From assembly GCA_030824965.1 (NCBI GenBank), contig JAPJQV010000010.1, forward strand, positions 1-59,474: a DNA stretch of 59,474 bases, read 5' to 3'. Made by a program: the position numbers and the translations under genes. This DNA comes from Micavibrio sp. GTDB lineage: Bacteria; Pseudomonadota; Alphaproteobacteria; Micavibrionales; Micavibrionaceae. Positions 53,546 to 59,474 of the stretch are shown piece after piece. The notes beneath the pieces are model-generated. The model was not told where the DNA came from. It did not search any database and saw only the letters and a program-made list of their open reading frames with translations. Each line of letters opens with the position of its first letter. Positions within the stretch are counted from its first letter, which is position 1.

Positions 53546-54361
53546 TTAGTCCCCTATATTTCTATTATCAGTTGAACTGAATGTGCAGCCTGAAGGTTCG
53601 AATTTGCGCGGTGGTTTAACGGTACTAAGAATTTTATCGTTCTCTAAGGTCGGCATTACCTTAAGGGTAGCCAAATCTCTTTCTCTCGTGAGAAAGGCAG
53701 GCATATTTTTATATAAAATGATCTGTCCTTTTAAAAGAAGTCCGGGATATACTGGTAAGCCATGCTTACTGAAATGAACGGAGACAAAGTTTGTGACACT
53801 TCCTTTTACTTCTAAAGAGCCGCCATCTAAGCTTACACTGCGATAGATAGTTTCTGGAGATTCATCCAGATTCAGATCAATCTGGGTTTTCTGTATCTTG
53901 TAATCTTTTCCAAGTTCGATTGGCTCTCCTTTAACTTCAGAGCGTTTTTGTAGAGAATGTAGAAATTCCGGAAGCTGACGCCATGCAGTTTCGTTGTCTA
54001 CATCTTTCCATATTGGCTCTACAAAATTTTTAAATTCTTTTGTTTTAGGAATAAAAAGTGGTTTTTCTGTCCGCCATTCACGCTGTTTTCCGTCGACACT
54101 CATGGCTTTTAATTGTTCGGGGGAATAAAGGTAATTTTTATTTTTTGGCAGAAAGAACAGTTTGTAAATTTCTTGGCATAGCTCACGACCAGCACCCCTA
54201 TTATAATAAATGGGACTGTTTGCTGCCTGTTGATTTGGTTTTGCGTCCGGGCCTTGTTCAATATCTTTTGAATAGGTCGCAGGCAGCCAGAATGTAAAAG
54301 CAAAGGCAAAAATTAATATTAATCGCAATCCAATATTTTTTTTCTTATTTGACCAGTTCAT
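53546..54361 (-). CDS. Exported protein A next to the RTX-lysozyme
   Basis: This 271-residue protein has a signal peptide (residues 10-32, LRLILIFAFAFTFWLPATYS). The mature part is paralogous to the protein at 54904-55578. Shared features are ELCQEIYKLFFLPKNKNYLYS versus KFCDDIEKIFSIPKNREYISS, a middle segment with LP-x-x-x-x-x-L, an I-x-L-Y-K strand, and a final P-x-G/L-C-T with cysteine. It lies 1 base upstream of the RTX gene. A periplasmic immunity or accessory role is suggested by context only; the family is not one I know. Confidence 0.65.
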   Translation of the reverse strand: MNWSNKKKNIGLRLILIFAFAFTFWLPATYSKDIEQGPDAKPNQQAANSPIYYNRGAGRELCQEIYKLFFLPKNKNYLYSPEQLKAMSVDGKQREWRTEKPLFIPKTKEFKNFVEPIWKDVDNETAWRQLPEFLHSLQKRSEVKGEPIELGKDYKIQKTQIDLNLDESPETIYRSVSLDGGSLEVKGSVTNFVSVHFSKHGLPVYPGLLLKGQIILYKNMPAFLTRERDLATLKVMPTLENDKILSTVKPPRKFEPSGCTFSSTDNRNIGD

Positions 54362-54876
54362 TATCTCTTCTCCTCATGGAGTTTGCTATCTAGCGGTAGG
54401 TCATTAAGAAGTATTTCTGTTATAAAAGTGTTTTCAATCTCGATATTTCTTTTTTCTGTCATTTCGAAGTTACATAGAATAATTGACAAGCTTTGTGATG
54501 GGGGGTGAGCAGAGCTTGAAGTTACATAGGCACTTTGGCATTGCAGATCCCGATATTTCTTCCATGATTTCTGCGTTTCTAAGAGCCTATTCTTTATTTC
54601 AACTTGGGATACTTGATCAGAATATTTCTTTGATATCTGTGCAATCGCAGTATTGAGTATATGCTCGGAAGCTCTTTCAAGATCAGAAAATTTAGTTTTA
54701 AAACATTGGTAAGCTTGAAGAGCGTTTAAGTCACCACAAGATTTTTTTGCTTCTGATAGATGGGGTAGGCTAATATTTTCTGAATAGCTAGCTGACGAGA
54801 AGAATAAAGATGTAAGAGCCAATAAAAGGAGCAGTTGTAAAATATTCTTGGAGCTTTTTATAAGTTCTAATTTCAT
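54361..54876 (-). CDS. LprI-like lysozyme inhibitor (DUF1311 family)
   Basis: This 171-residue exported protein has a signal peptide (to about residue 33, SASYSENIS) and the LprI/DUF1311 pattern. Cysteines occur in KKSCGDLNALQAYQCF. A helical ERASEHILNTAIAQISKKY segment, the conserved ETQKSWKKYRDLQCQSAY (Q-x-x-W-x-x-Y-R-D-x-x-C) and a closing CNFEMTEKRNIEIE (C-x-x-x-x-T-x-x-R) complete it. Mycobacterial LprI inhibits lysozyme, and family members are envelope proteins. It is two genes upstream of a lysozyme-domain RTX protein in one operon, so it is the natural immunity candidate. The stop overlaps the next start. Confidence 0.75.
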   Translation of the reverse strand: MKLELIKSSKNILQLLLLLALTSLFFSSASYSENISLPHLSEAKKSCGDLNALQAYQCFKTKFSDLERASEHILNTAIAQISKKYSDQVSQVEIKNRLLETQKSWKKYRDLQCQSAYVTSSSAHPPSQSLSIILCNFEMTEKRNIEIENTFITEILLNDLPLDSKLHEEKR

Positions 54877-54903
54877 TCTAATGCCCTGTTAGTTTTTATG
54901 TGA

Positions 54904-55578
54904 TTATTTCTGCATATCGTAAGTACAAAGTATTTTTACGGGCGGTATTCTTTGCTTGATACTTCTATATTGCGCGATTGTAATGTTGCCGTTCCTTTTC
55001 TTTAGAAAGAAAATACCTTTTTTGTAGATGAAAGGTTCTGATTCTGCGGCGTTGTTGTCAAAAATTTTCTTAAATCCTCGGCGGATAGCATCAGGCTCAA
55101 AAAGATAATTTTGCCAAGCATTTGTATCATATATGATCCTATACAATTCATTATTAACACTGCGATTATAGACATCCAAATTTACTTTGCGAACATCCGT
55201 TATGTGATGTTTCTTGCTATCTGTGCGACGCATATAATTTTTTAGTTGCTCATACTGTATAGGAAGCTTACTTTTGAATTCGTCTTCAGTAGAGTTTTTC
55301 CATTCAACTACTTCAAAAGTCTTAATGCTTTCTGGGATAGAAAGTTGAGAAAAATCTATAGTATTTGTAGAGGAAATATATTCTCTGTTTTTGGGTATGG
55401 AGAAAATTTTCTCTATGTCATCACAAAACTTTTGATTTTGTGATGGAGCAGCCTGGACAGGCGGGTTTCCTTGTTTGTTTGACGGAGGCGCTGAATCTTT
55501 TGAATGAGAGATAGATGAAAAACACATACAAGATAAGGCAGAGATAAGAAACAGTCTTAAAGTGCCTTGGAGTTGCAT
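54904..55578 (-). CDS. Exported protein B, first gene of the RTX-lysozyme operon
   Basis: This 224-residue protein has a signal peptide (residues 1-25, FLISALSCMCFSSISHS) followed by a Pro/Asn/Gln-rich linker and a domain paralogous to protein A at 53546-54361. The shared cysteine-containing start (FCDDIEKIFSIPKNREY) and end (KILCTYD) are conserved. It lies 27 bases upstream of the LprI-like gene. Two paralogues flank the inhibitor gene, suggesting both are part of the same module. Function is unknown. Confidence 0.62.
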   Translation of the reverse strand: MQLQGTLRLFLISALSCMCFSSISHSKDSAPPSNKQGNPPVQAAPSQNQKFCDDIEKIFSIPKNREYISSTNTIDFSQLSIPESIKTFEVVEWKNSTEDEFKSKLPIQYEQLKNYMRRTDSKKHHITDVRKVNLDVYNRSVNNELYRIIYDTNAWQNYLFEPDAIRRGFKKIFDNNAAESEPFIYKKGIFFLKKRNGNITIAQYRSIKQRIPPVKILCTYDMQK

Positions 55579-55682
55579 GATCTTCCCAAAATATTAGACG
55601 ACATTTCGCAAGCAGTGTACGGATCTGGGCACAGATATCAAGAATAATGAGAATTTCGTAATGCGATGGTACTTATCTCTGT

Positions 55683-55916
55683 TTAGTGTTTTGTCATATC
55701 GGGATGGATACAGCCATATACCTGATGCCAGTATGCCGCATGGTCAGGTTCGCCGGCGTCATGAAAAAGTGTTATGCAGTCTTCTGCGATCTGCGAAGCT
55801 TCTTCTTTATATAAGTGAATGAGATGCGCAGCCTCTTCTTGAGGGGAGCGGGACATAGCAAGAGTTTTACTGATCTGAACGAATGATTTCTTCTGGGCGC
55901 TTTTAACGGTCATCAT
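55683..55916 (-). CDS. Small hypothetical protein behind the structured leader
   Basis: This 77-residue soluble protein (VKSAQKKSFVQISKTLAMS, then EEAAHLIHLYKEEASQIAEDCITLFHDAGEPDHAAYWHQVYGC) is helical with several His, Cys and acidic residues and no known domain. Two ATGs (55916 and 55913) follow a GGAG ribosome binding site; the second has the better spacing. The transcript begins with the second copy of the pseudoknotted leader RNA, ending in a hairpin plus T-run directly before the ribosome binding site. Confidence 0.55.
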   Translation of the reverse strand: MMTVKSAQKKSFVQISKTLAMSRSPQEEAAHLIHLYKEEASQIAEDCITLFHDAGEPDHAAYWHQVYGCIHPDMTKH

Positions 55917-55927
55917 AATCTCCGGAT

Positions 55928-56089
55928 AAAAAACCACCATGCCTGAAGAAGCATGGTGGCCGGACGTTGATAGACCGTAGTGAAACAGCCGCGGCGACCT
56001 TTAAGCCGGAGCTCTGGACGACGCCGCCGCCCGGCCATAAGCCAGGGGGCGACAAATTCGTTTTGTCAGACGTTCACTACGGGCCTATC
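55928..56089 (-). ncRNA. Structured pseudoknotted leader RNA, copy 2
   Basis: The helices match copy 1 in order but are built from different bases. P1 pairs GGCCGG (55958-55963) with CCGGCC (56031-56036). P2, inside it, pairs GCGGCG (55991-55996) with CGCCGC (56022-56027). A long helix pairs CCGTAGTGAA (55975-55984) with TTCACTACGG (56073-56082), extended by GATAG (55969-55973) with CTATC (56085-56089); it crosses P1 to form a pseudoknot. A terminator hairpin (CCACCATGC 55934-55942 with GCATGGTGG 55951-55959) followed by six T on the transcript overlaps P1 by two bases. The block GGTGGCCGGA-N-GTT-N-ATA-ACCGT (plus strand) is shared in sequence with copy 1. Confidence 0.6.
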
Positions 56090-56160
56090 ACAGCCCGGTC
56101 TTGCCAAATGGCAAGGCGGTATAAGTATAAAACTAATTTGGAAGATTAAATAACGGCTTT

Positions 56161-56688
56161 TTATCCAGCCTTGCGTTTTCCGCCGAAGGGCCACCAGCGG
56201 TTCCCTTGATTTTGCTTTTCATTGATTTCCTGGACTACAGACAGAACTCGTTCGAGAGCAGCTTCCTGAGAGGATTTCTTATCGTCTGCCAGCTTTTCCG
56301 TTTCGCTTCGCTGATCCGTAAGCAATCTTGTCAGGCCTTCGTTTTGGCTCATCGATTTCTCAAGGCTCGATTTTAGAGTGCTGATCTGGTCCTCTAATTG
56401 ATCTCTCTCCCGGCGTCGTTCGGTTTGAAGAGTTTCGAGTTCAGATCGAAGCCTTTTTACCTCTTCTTCAAGCCGTATAGACTGTGTTCCGGTGTGTTCC
56501 ACAAGCTTATTGGACGGCCTGTTCAGCTGTTCGGGCGTTTTCAGTTTCCCAGGGTAAACGCGTTCTAATTCCGAAACGTCAATTTTTCCGTCTTCATCTA
56601 CAGATATCTTCTTTTCATCGATATGGCGATAAAAGGTCGTCCTGCCAATGCCTACCATTTTGGCGGCGGTCTTTTTCGTTACTTTCAT
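56161..56688 (-). CDS. HTH and coiled-coil plasmid protein (KfrA-like)
   Basis: This 175-residue protein has an N-terminal helix-turn-helix (TKKTAAKMVGIGRTTFYRHIDEKKI) with a short wing. A long coiled coil at about 70-160 (EEEVKRLRSELETLQTERRRERDQLEDQI) and a basic Trp-containing end (RWWPFGGKRKAG) follow. This architecture resembles KfrA-type plasmid proteins that bind DNA and aid segregation. It lies leftward at the edge of the origin-like region, and a TGTTCCA/TGGAACA inverted repeat begins 12 bases upstream of its start, a likely self-operator. Confidence 0.6.
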   Translation of the reverse strand: MKVTKKTAAKMVGIGRTTFYRHIDEKKISVDEDGKIDVSELERVYPGKLKTPEQLNRPSNKLVEHTGTQSIRLEEEVKRLRSELETLQTERRRERDQLEDQISTLKSSLEKSMSQNEGLTRLLTDQRSETEKLADDKKSSQEAALERVLSVVQEINEKQNQGNRWWPFGGKRKAG

Positions 56689-56699
56689 GTGTTCCGCTG

Positions 56700-56737
56700 T
56701 GTTCCATTAATTAAATCAAGGACAGTCCTGTGGAACA
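56700..56737. promoter_or_regulatory. TGTTCCA inverted repeat upstream of the KfrA-like gene
   Basis: TGTTCCA (56700-56706) is repeated inverted as TGGAACA (56731-56737), 24 bases apart. Another GTGTTCC lies just left of it. The repeat begins 12 bases upstream of the leftward HTH protein start, a position typical of autoregulation. Confidence 0.4.
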
Positions 56738-56826
56738 GTTTAGTGAAGATGCCGGAATGCTAAAAGGCAAAAACCACTCTTATTAACATATATGTGCAAC
56801 AGGAGTTGTCCCAGTGTGTTTCATCC

Positions 56827-56835
56827 TGTGGATAA
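56827..56835 (-). promoter_or_regulatory. DnaA box
   Basis: This is a perfect match to the consensus TTATCCACA on the minus strand. A second perfect copy lies 158 bases to the right. Two consensus boxes close together in a gene-free region before repC support a replication origin. Confidence 0.6.
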
Positions 56836-56984
56836 GAACAGTTCCGCTAAATGTACCGGATCGAATCATGGGGGTTTGCATGAATTGCAGAATATCAGGA
56901 ATTACTATTGATTTTATAGAGATTTAGAATCGGTTTGAGAATCGGCTCCGCCTTGCAAATAAGGGTGTCCCATGTGTCCCGGCT

Positions 56985-56993
56985 TGTGGATAA
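56985..56993 (-). promoter_or_regulatory. DnaA box
   Basis: This is the second perfect TTATCCACA on the minus strand, in the same orientation as the one at 56827. It lies 350 bases before the repC start. Confidence 0.6.
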
Positions 56994-57217
56994 CTGAACA
57001 CCGTGATACATTTTTTGGAACAGTACCTAAGAATCGTCTTAGGCTGTGCCTACCAGCCGGGCATATTCAGCATTTCGCTAATTCTTATATGCCCATCTGT
57101 GGCCCGATTCTGGGTCAATCCACTATGTTTAACGTTTTTTGAAAAGAAAGGAGAAGCCGTACTAAACCCTAAAAAAGCAAAAACCGCGGCGCCAACCACG
57201 GTCTAGCTAAAAGAGCA

Positions 57218-57313
57218 GATACTTTTGTAATTCCTAGTTCCCAAAGTATCGCAAAACGAATCAGGTCGCAAGCGAAAAATCATCTTTTCGTAATGGATTT
57301 TTGCAGCCTGATT
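57218..57313 (+). promoter_or_regulatory. repC leader hairpins (possible antisense-RNA target)
   Basis: Upstream of repC, GATACTTT (57218-57225) pairs with AAAGTATC (57243-57250). AATCAGG (57259-57265) pairs with CCTGATT (57307-57313), and a CGAAAA/TTTTCG stem is nested inside it. The last arm runs into TTTTGGGG. In repABC plasmids the repC leader is the target of a small antisense RNA that sets copy number through such stems. No antisense promoter could be identified with confidence. Confidence 0.4.
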
Positions 57314-57338
57314 TTGGGGTCCAAATGGCTAAAAGCAC

Positions 57339-58670
57339 ATGGAAAATACCGGATTTTATGAACCGCCGAAAGGCGGGCGGGTAAGCTCACCCCAATTTAG
57401 GGGTTTAGCCCGCATTTCTGAAGAATTTGATGGGTTACCGGAAGGGGTTACTCATCTTGATCTTTTGTATTTGGTCAAGGATATCGGCCGGCGCGTCGGC
57501 TTCACGCCCGCGATGATCTCCCTGCTGGAATATTATGTCCGTTTCACACGCGAAAGCGACTGGCAGGAAGGCGGCCGCCCGATCGTGTACCAATCCCAGG
57601 CGAAGACGGCGCGCCATTTTAATGTGACAGAGCGCCAAATTCAGCGTCTTGAAACAGCCCTTTTCGATCTGGGCGCCCTGACATGGTACACGTCCGGAAA
57701 CAACAAGCGTTTCGGCGTTCGCTCGGAATCCGGCGAGCTGCTTTACGCCAGCGGTGTCGATCTGGCTCCCCTCGCGTCCTTGCGCGAAAAGCTCGAGAAC
57801 AAAAAAGCGGAAGTCCAGATGGAGGATGCGGCCTGGTTTGAAACCAAGCGTCAGATTTCATGGTATCGCGGGCAGATTAAAGCGCTGATCGCGGAAGCTG
57901 AAAGTTGCTCTGGCCTTGAGCGTGAAGCAGCGGAAGCGGAGCATGCTTATAAAGGCATCGATGGCCATATCCGCGCCGGGAAAGATCTTGCGTTCCTGCG
58001 CGACCTGCTGAAAGCACATTTGGAGGTATATAATACGTTGTCAGCTGCGATTGAAGCCTATACGCCGGCGAATGCAAACTGTGGATTAAACAGTGACTTA
58101 ACAAGAAATACGTCGTCCACGGACGCTAAAAACGTCGCCCACTTATACTCTACAAATAAACCCCAATTTTCTAAAGAAAATACAAGTAGTAGTCTTTCAG
58201 ACAGAAATGCTTCCAGAGGAAGCGTAGCGGCTTCTTCCGGTACAGGAACTCGGCATAGCACAAGCGGAGAGTCTTACAGACAGGAATGGATGGCGGCTCT
58301 TGCAGCTGAAAAAGCACGGATCAGCTGGAAACAGGTATTGGCGGCTTGCTCTGAACGCTTCAAAGAGCGGTTCCCTATGACAGGAAATCCGCTGGGCTGG
58401 GATGACGTCGTCAATGCAGCTTACGATCTGCTGCCGACTTTGGGTATCAGCCGATCGGCATGGCTTGAAGCCTGCATGACCCTGGGCCGTGACGGTGCGG
58501 CTATCGCGGTGATGATCATCGACCGCAAAGTACAGGATCCGTCGCAATCGGTTAAAAATCCGGGCGGTTACCTGCGCGGCATGACAGCGCGTGCGAAGGA
58601 AGGTAAGCTCAATCTGCATGGGTCGGTCTTTGGATTGCTCAAGCGGGAAGGTGAAAAATACGATGCCTGA
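57339..58670 (+). CDS. repC: Plasmid replication initiator RepC
   Basis: This 443-residue RepC initiator is of the alphaproteobacterial repABC group. The N-terminal DNA-binding domain (about 1-165) contains LLYLVKDIGRRVGFTPAMISLLEYYVRFT and a winged-helix segment YQSQAKTARHFNVTERQIQRLETALFDLGAL. A charged and then Ser/Thr-rich linker (about 240-310) joins the C-terminal RepC domain (SWKQVLAACSERFKERFP, then SRSAWLEACMTLGRDGAAIAVMIIDRK and NPGGYLRGMTARAKEG). RepC binds the origin, which in this family often lies inside repC itself. RepA and RepB partition genes are not in the window. The stop overlaps the nuclease start. Confidence 0.9.
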   Translation: MENTGFYEPPKGGRVSSPQFRGLARISEEFDGLPEGVTHLDLLYLVKDIGRRVGFTPAMISLLEYYVRFTRESDWQEGGRPIVYQSQAKTARHFNVTERQIQRLETALFDLGALTWYTSGNNKRFGVRSESGELLYASGVDLAPLASLREKLENKKAEVQMEDAAWFETKRQISWYRGQIKALIAEAESCSGLEREAAEAEHAYKGIDGHIRAGKDLAFLRDLLKAHLEVYNTLSAAIEAYTPANANCGLNSDLTRNTSSTDAKNVAHLYSTNKPQFSKENTSSSLSDRNASRGSVAASSGTGTRHSTSGESYRQEWMAALAAEKARISWKQVLAACSERFKERFPMTGNPLGWDDVVNAAYDLLPTLGISRSAWLEACMTLGRDGAAIAVMIIDRKVQDPSQSVKNPGGYLRGMTARAKEGKLNLHGSVFGLLKREGEKYDA

Positions 58671-59172
58671 CTTTACGCGATTCCCGATACGGGCCGTGAC
58701 GATTCTTTTACTGATCCCTGCACTGCTTTTGCCGTTCTCGGCGTTCGCCGGATCGCAAAAACTGGTGTTGCGCGACGGAGATAGCTTTGCTCTGAATGGT
58801 GAGGAGTTTCGGATTTGGGGCATCGATGCGCCGGAACTGTTTCAGACTTGCCGGAATTCTGCAGGCGAAAGCTATTCTTGCGGCCGTCAGGCGAAAGAGC
58901 ATCTGCGGAAAATCATCGGAGCGCGCGCGATCCGCTGTGAACCGGCGCCGCGCGCGAAAAAAGAAACCCGCGCCGTCGCCCGGTGTTTTGTTGATGGCGA
59001 GGATCTCGGTCAGCTGATGGTACGGGATGGTTTTGCTGTCGAGTACAGTTATTTCAGCAAAGGGACTTATGCCGCGGATGAGAGGGAAGCGAAGACTTCC
59101 CGTCGCGGACTTTGGGCCGGCTCGTTTCAAAATCCCCGCGACTGGCGAAAATCCTCGGGAAATCGCTATTAG
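58663..59172 (+). CDS. Exported SNase-like (thermonuclease) protein
   Basis: This 169-residue protein has a signal peptide (RAVTILLLIPALLLPFSAFA before GSQKL) and a staphylococcal-nuclease-like domain: VLRDGDSFALNGEEFRIWGIDAPEL, then ARAIRCEPAPRAKKETRAVARCFVDGEDLGQLMVRDGFAVEY. The metal-binding D-G-D and the R-x-W-G-I-D-A-P-E segment are present, and cysteines suggest disulphides. Such YncB-like nucleases are common on conjugative plasmids. The ATG at 58663 overlaps the repC stop by 8 bases and is preferred over the upstream in-frame ATG at 58591. Confidence 0.85.
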   Translation: MPDFTRFPIRAVTILLLIPALLLPFSAFAGSQKLVLRDGDSFALNGEEFRIWGIDAPELFQTCRNSAGESYSCGRQAKEHLRKIIGARAIRCEPAPRAKKETRAVARCFVDGEDLGQLMVRDGFAVEYSYFSKGTYAADEREAKTSRRGLWAGSFQNPRDWRKSSGNRY

Positions 59173-59474
59173 TTGCGATAAGCGCGGGGTTTCTCGCGCT
59201 TCTCTTGGTTAAAATTCGTGTTCATATAAGGTCAGGGCGGCAAGAGAGGCTTGCCGATCGAACTGTCCGGCCCGGGAATTTGTTCCATCAGCGGGAAGGA
59301 AAAACTTCGAAGATCCGGATAGCACTTTTTTCAAGTCGCCGATGAGTTCATATAGAGCGCGGCCGTATTTCTTAAGGGCTTTATCAGAATTTTGATTTTA
59401 GATTCCCGGACGTTATGGTTCGGAAAGTCGCCCCGCACTTCGACCTTGACGCCTTGTCAATTGAAATGAACAGG
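59173..59474. other. Terminal region without a supported gene
   Basis: The last 302 bases contain short open frames only. A 77-codon frame (59112-59345) overlaps the nuclease gene out of frame and does not look like a real protein. No terminator or repeat is obvious, and a gene could continue beyond the window edge. Confidence 0.35.

Larger units (their letters stand above)
56689..57338. other. Origin-like region between the HTH gene and repC
   Basis: This 650-base gene-free region holds the elements expected of a plasmid replication control region. Two perfect DnaA boxes (reverse strand TTATCCACA) lie at 56827-56835 and 56985-56993. A TGTTCCA (56700-56706)/TGGAACA (56731-56737) inverted repeat is present, with more GGAACA copies near 56836 and 57013. 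Leader hairpins stand ahead of repC. A 67-codon frame inside it (57003-57206) does not look like protein. Confidence 0.5.

Noticed and set aside
55934..56036. tRNA- or tmRNA-like end (GGCCGG ... CCGGCCACCA)
   Set aside because: No T-arm or anticodon arm can be drawn, and the CCACCA is part of a terminator hairpin stem.
57003..57206. 67-codon frame in the origin-like region
   Set aside because: The composition is not protein-like and it overlaps origin features. No ribosome binding site is present.
59112..59345. 77-codon frame at the right end
   Set aside because: It overlaps the nuclease gene out of frame for 60 bases, has no ribosome binding site at its start, and its later part does not look like a folded protein. 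A short membrane peptide cannot be excluded.

Overview
The window looks like a conjugative plasmid, or an integrated copy of one, from an alphaproteobacterium. It carries a RepC-type replication initiator, a MOBP-type relaxase, and a VirB/VirD4 type IV secretion system that is complete for VirB1 to VirB11 plus VirD4. No tRNA, rRNA, CRISPR array or transposase was seen. Lineage below class level cannot be read from the sequence.

Layout. (1) 1-16.9 kb is the transfer region. A relaxase, a ribbon-helix-helix-like accessory protein and a small membrane protein read rightward. A long leftward operon runs virB2-B3-B4-B5-B7-lipoprotein-B6-B8-B9-B10-B11-virD4. A short rightward operon encodes a cysteine hydrolase, the VirB1 transglycosylase and a TrbM/KikA-like protein. 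A tandem Lrp/AsnC-like regulator closes the region. (2) 17-31.4 kb is mixed cargo: a dihydroneopterin aldolase-like protein with a VOC protein and a divergent flavin monooxygenase, a GNAT acetyltransferase, an ArsR regulator, a soluble double-PAS chemoreceptor, a CoiA-like nuclease, flavohemoprotein Hmp with its NsrR regulator, an AbiE toxin-antitoxin pair, a second isochorismatase-fold hydrolase, a PhnA-like protein and a HerA/YjgR-type ATPase. (3) 31.5-41.4 kb is an AT-rich island that reads as an undescribed biosynthetic cluster. A leftward operon encodes transketolase, a PLP decarboxylase, a cupin sugar isomerase, an SGNH hydrolase, a HAD phosphatase, a kinase-like protein and an extra tyrosyl-tRNA synthetase. 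A divergent pair encodes an XRE regulator and a protein resembling tRNA-dependent cyclodipeptide synthases. (4) 41.5-46 kb holds a 15-copy repeat protein and three unrecognised proteins. (5) 46-55.6 kb is a four-gene leftward operon: two paralogous exported proteins, an LprI-like lysozyme inhibitor, and a 2519-residue RTX protein with a phage-type lysozyme domain at its N-terminus. This looks like a secreted peptidoglycan-degrading toxin with its own immunity genes. (6) 55.7-59.5 kb is the replication end: a small protein behind a structured leader, an HTH/coiled-coil protein, an origin-like region with two DnaA boxes, repC, and an SNase-like nuclease.

The main candidates for something new are four. 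The first is the RTX-lysozyme/LprI module. The second is the TyrRS/CDPS-like/transketolase cluster. The third is a pseudoknotted leader RNA present twice (upstream of the chemoreceptor and of the 55.7 kb gene), with the same order of helices built from different sequences. The fourth is the attenuator-like leader of the biosynthetic operon. All functional calls come from reading motifs by eye; no database search was run.
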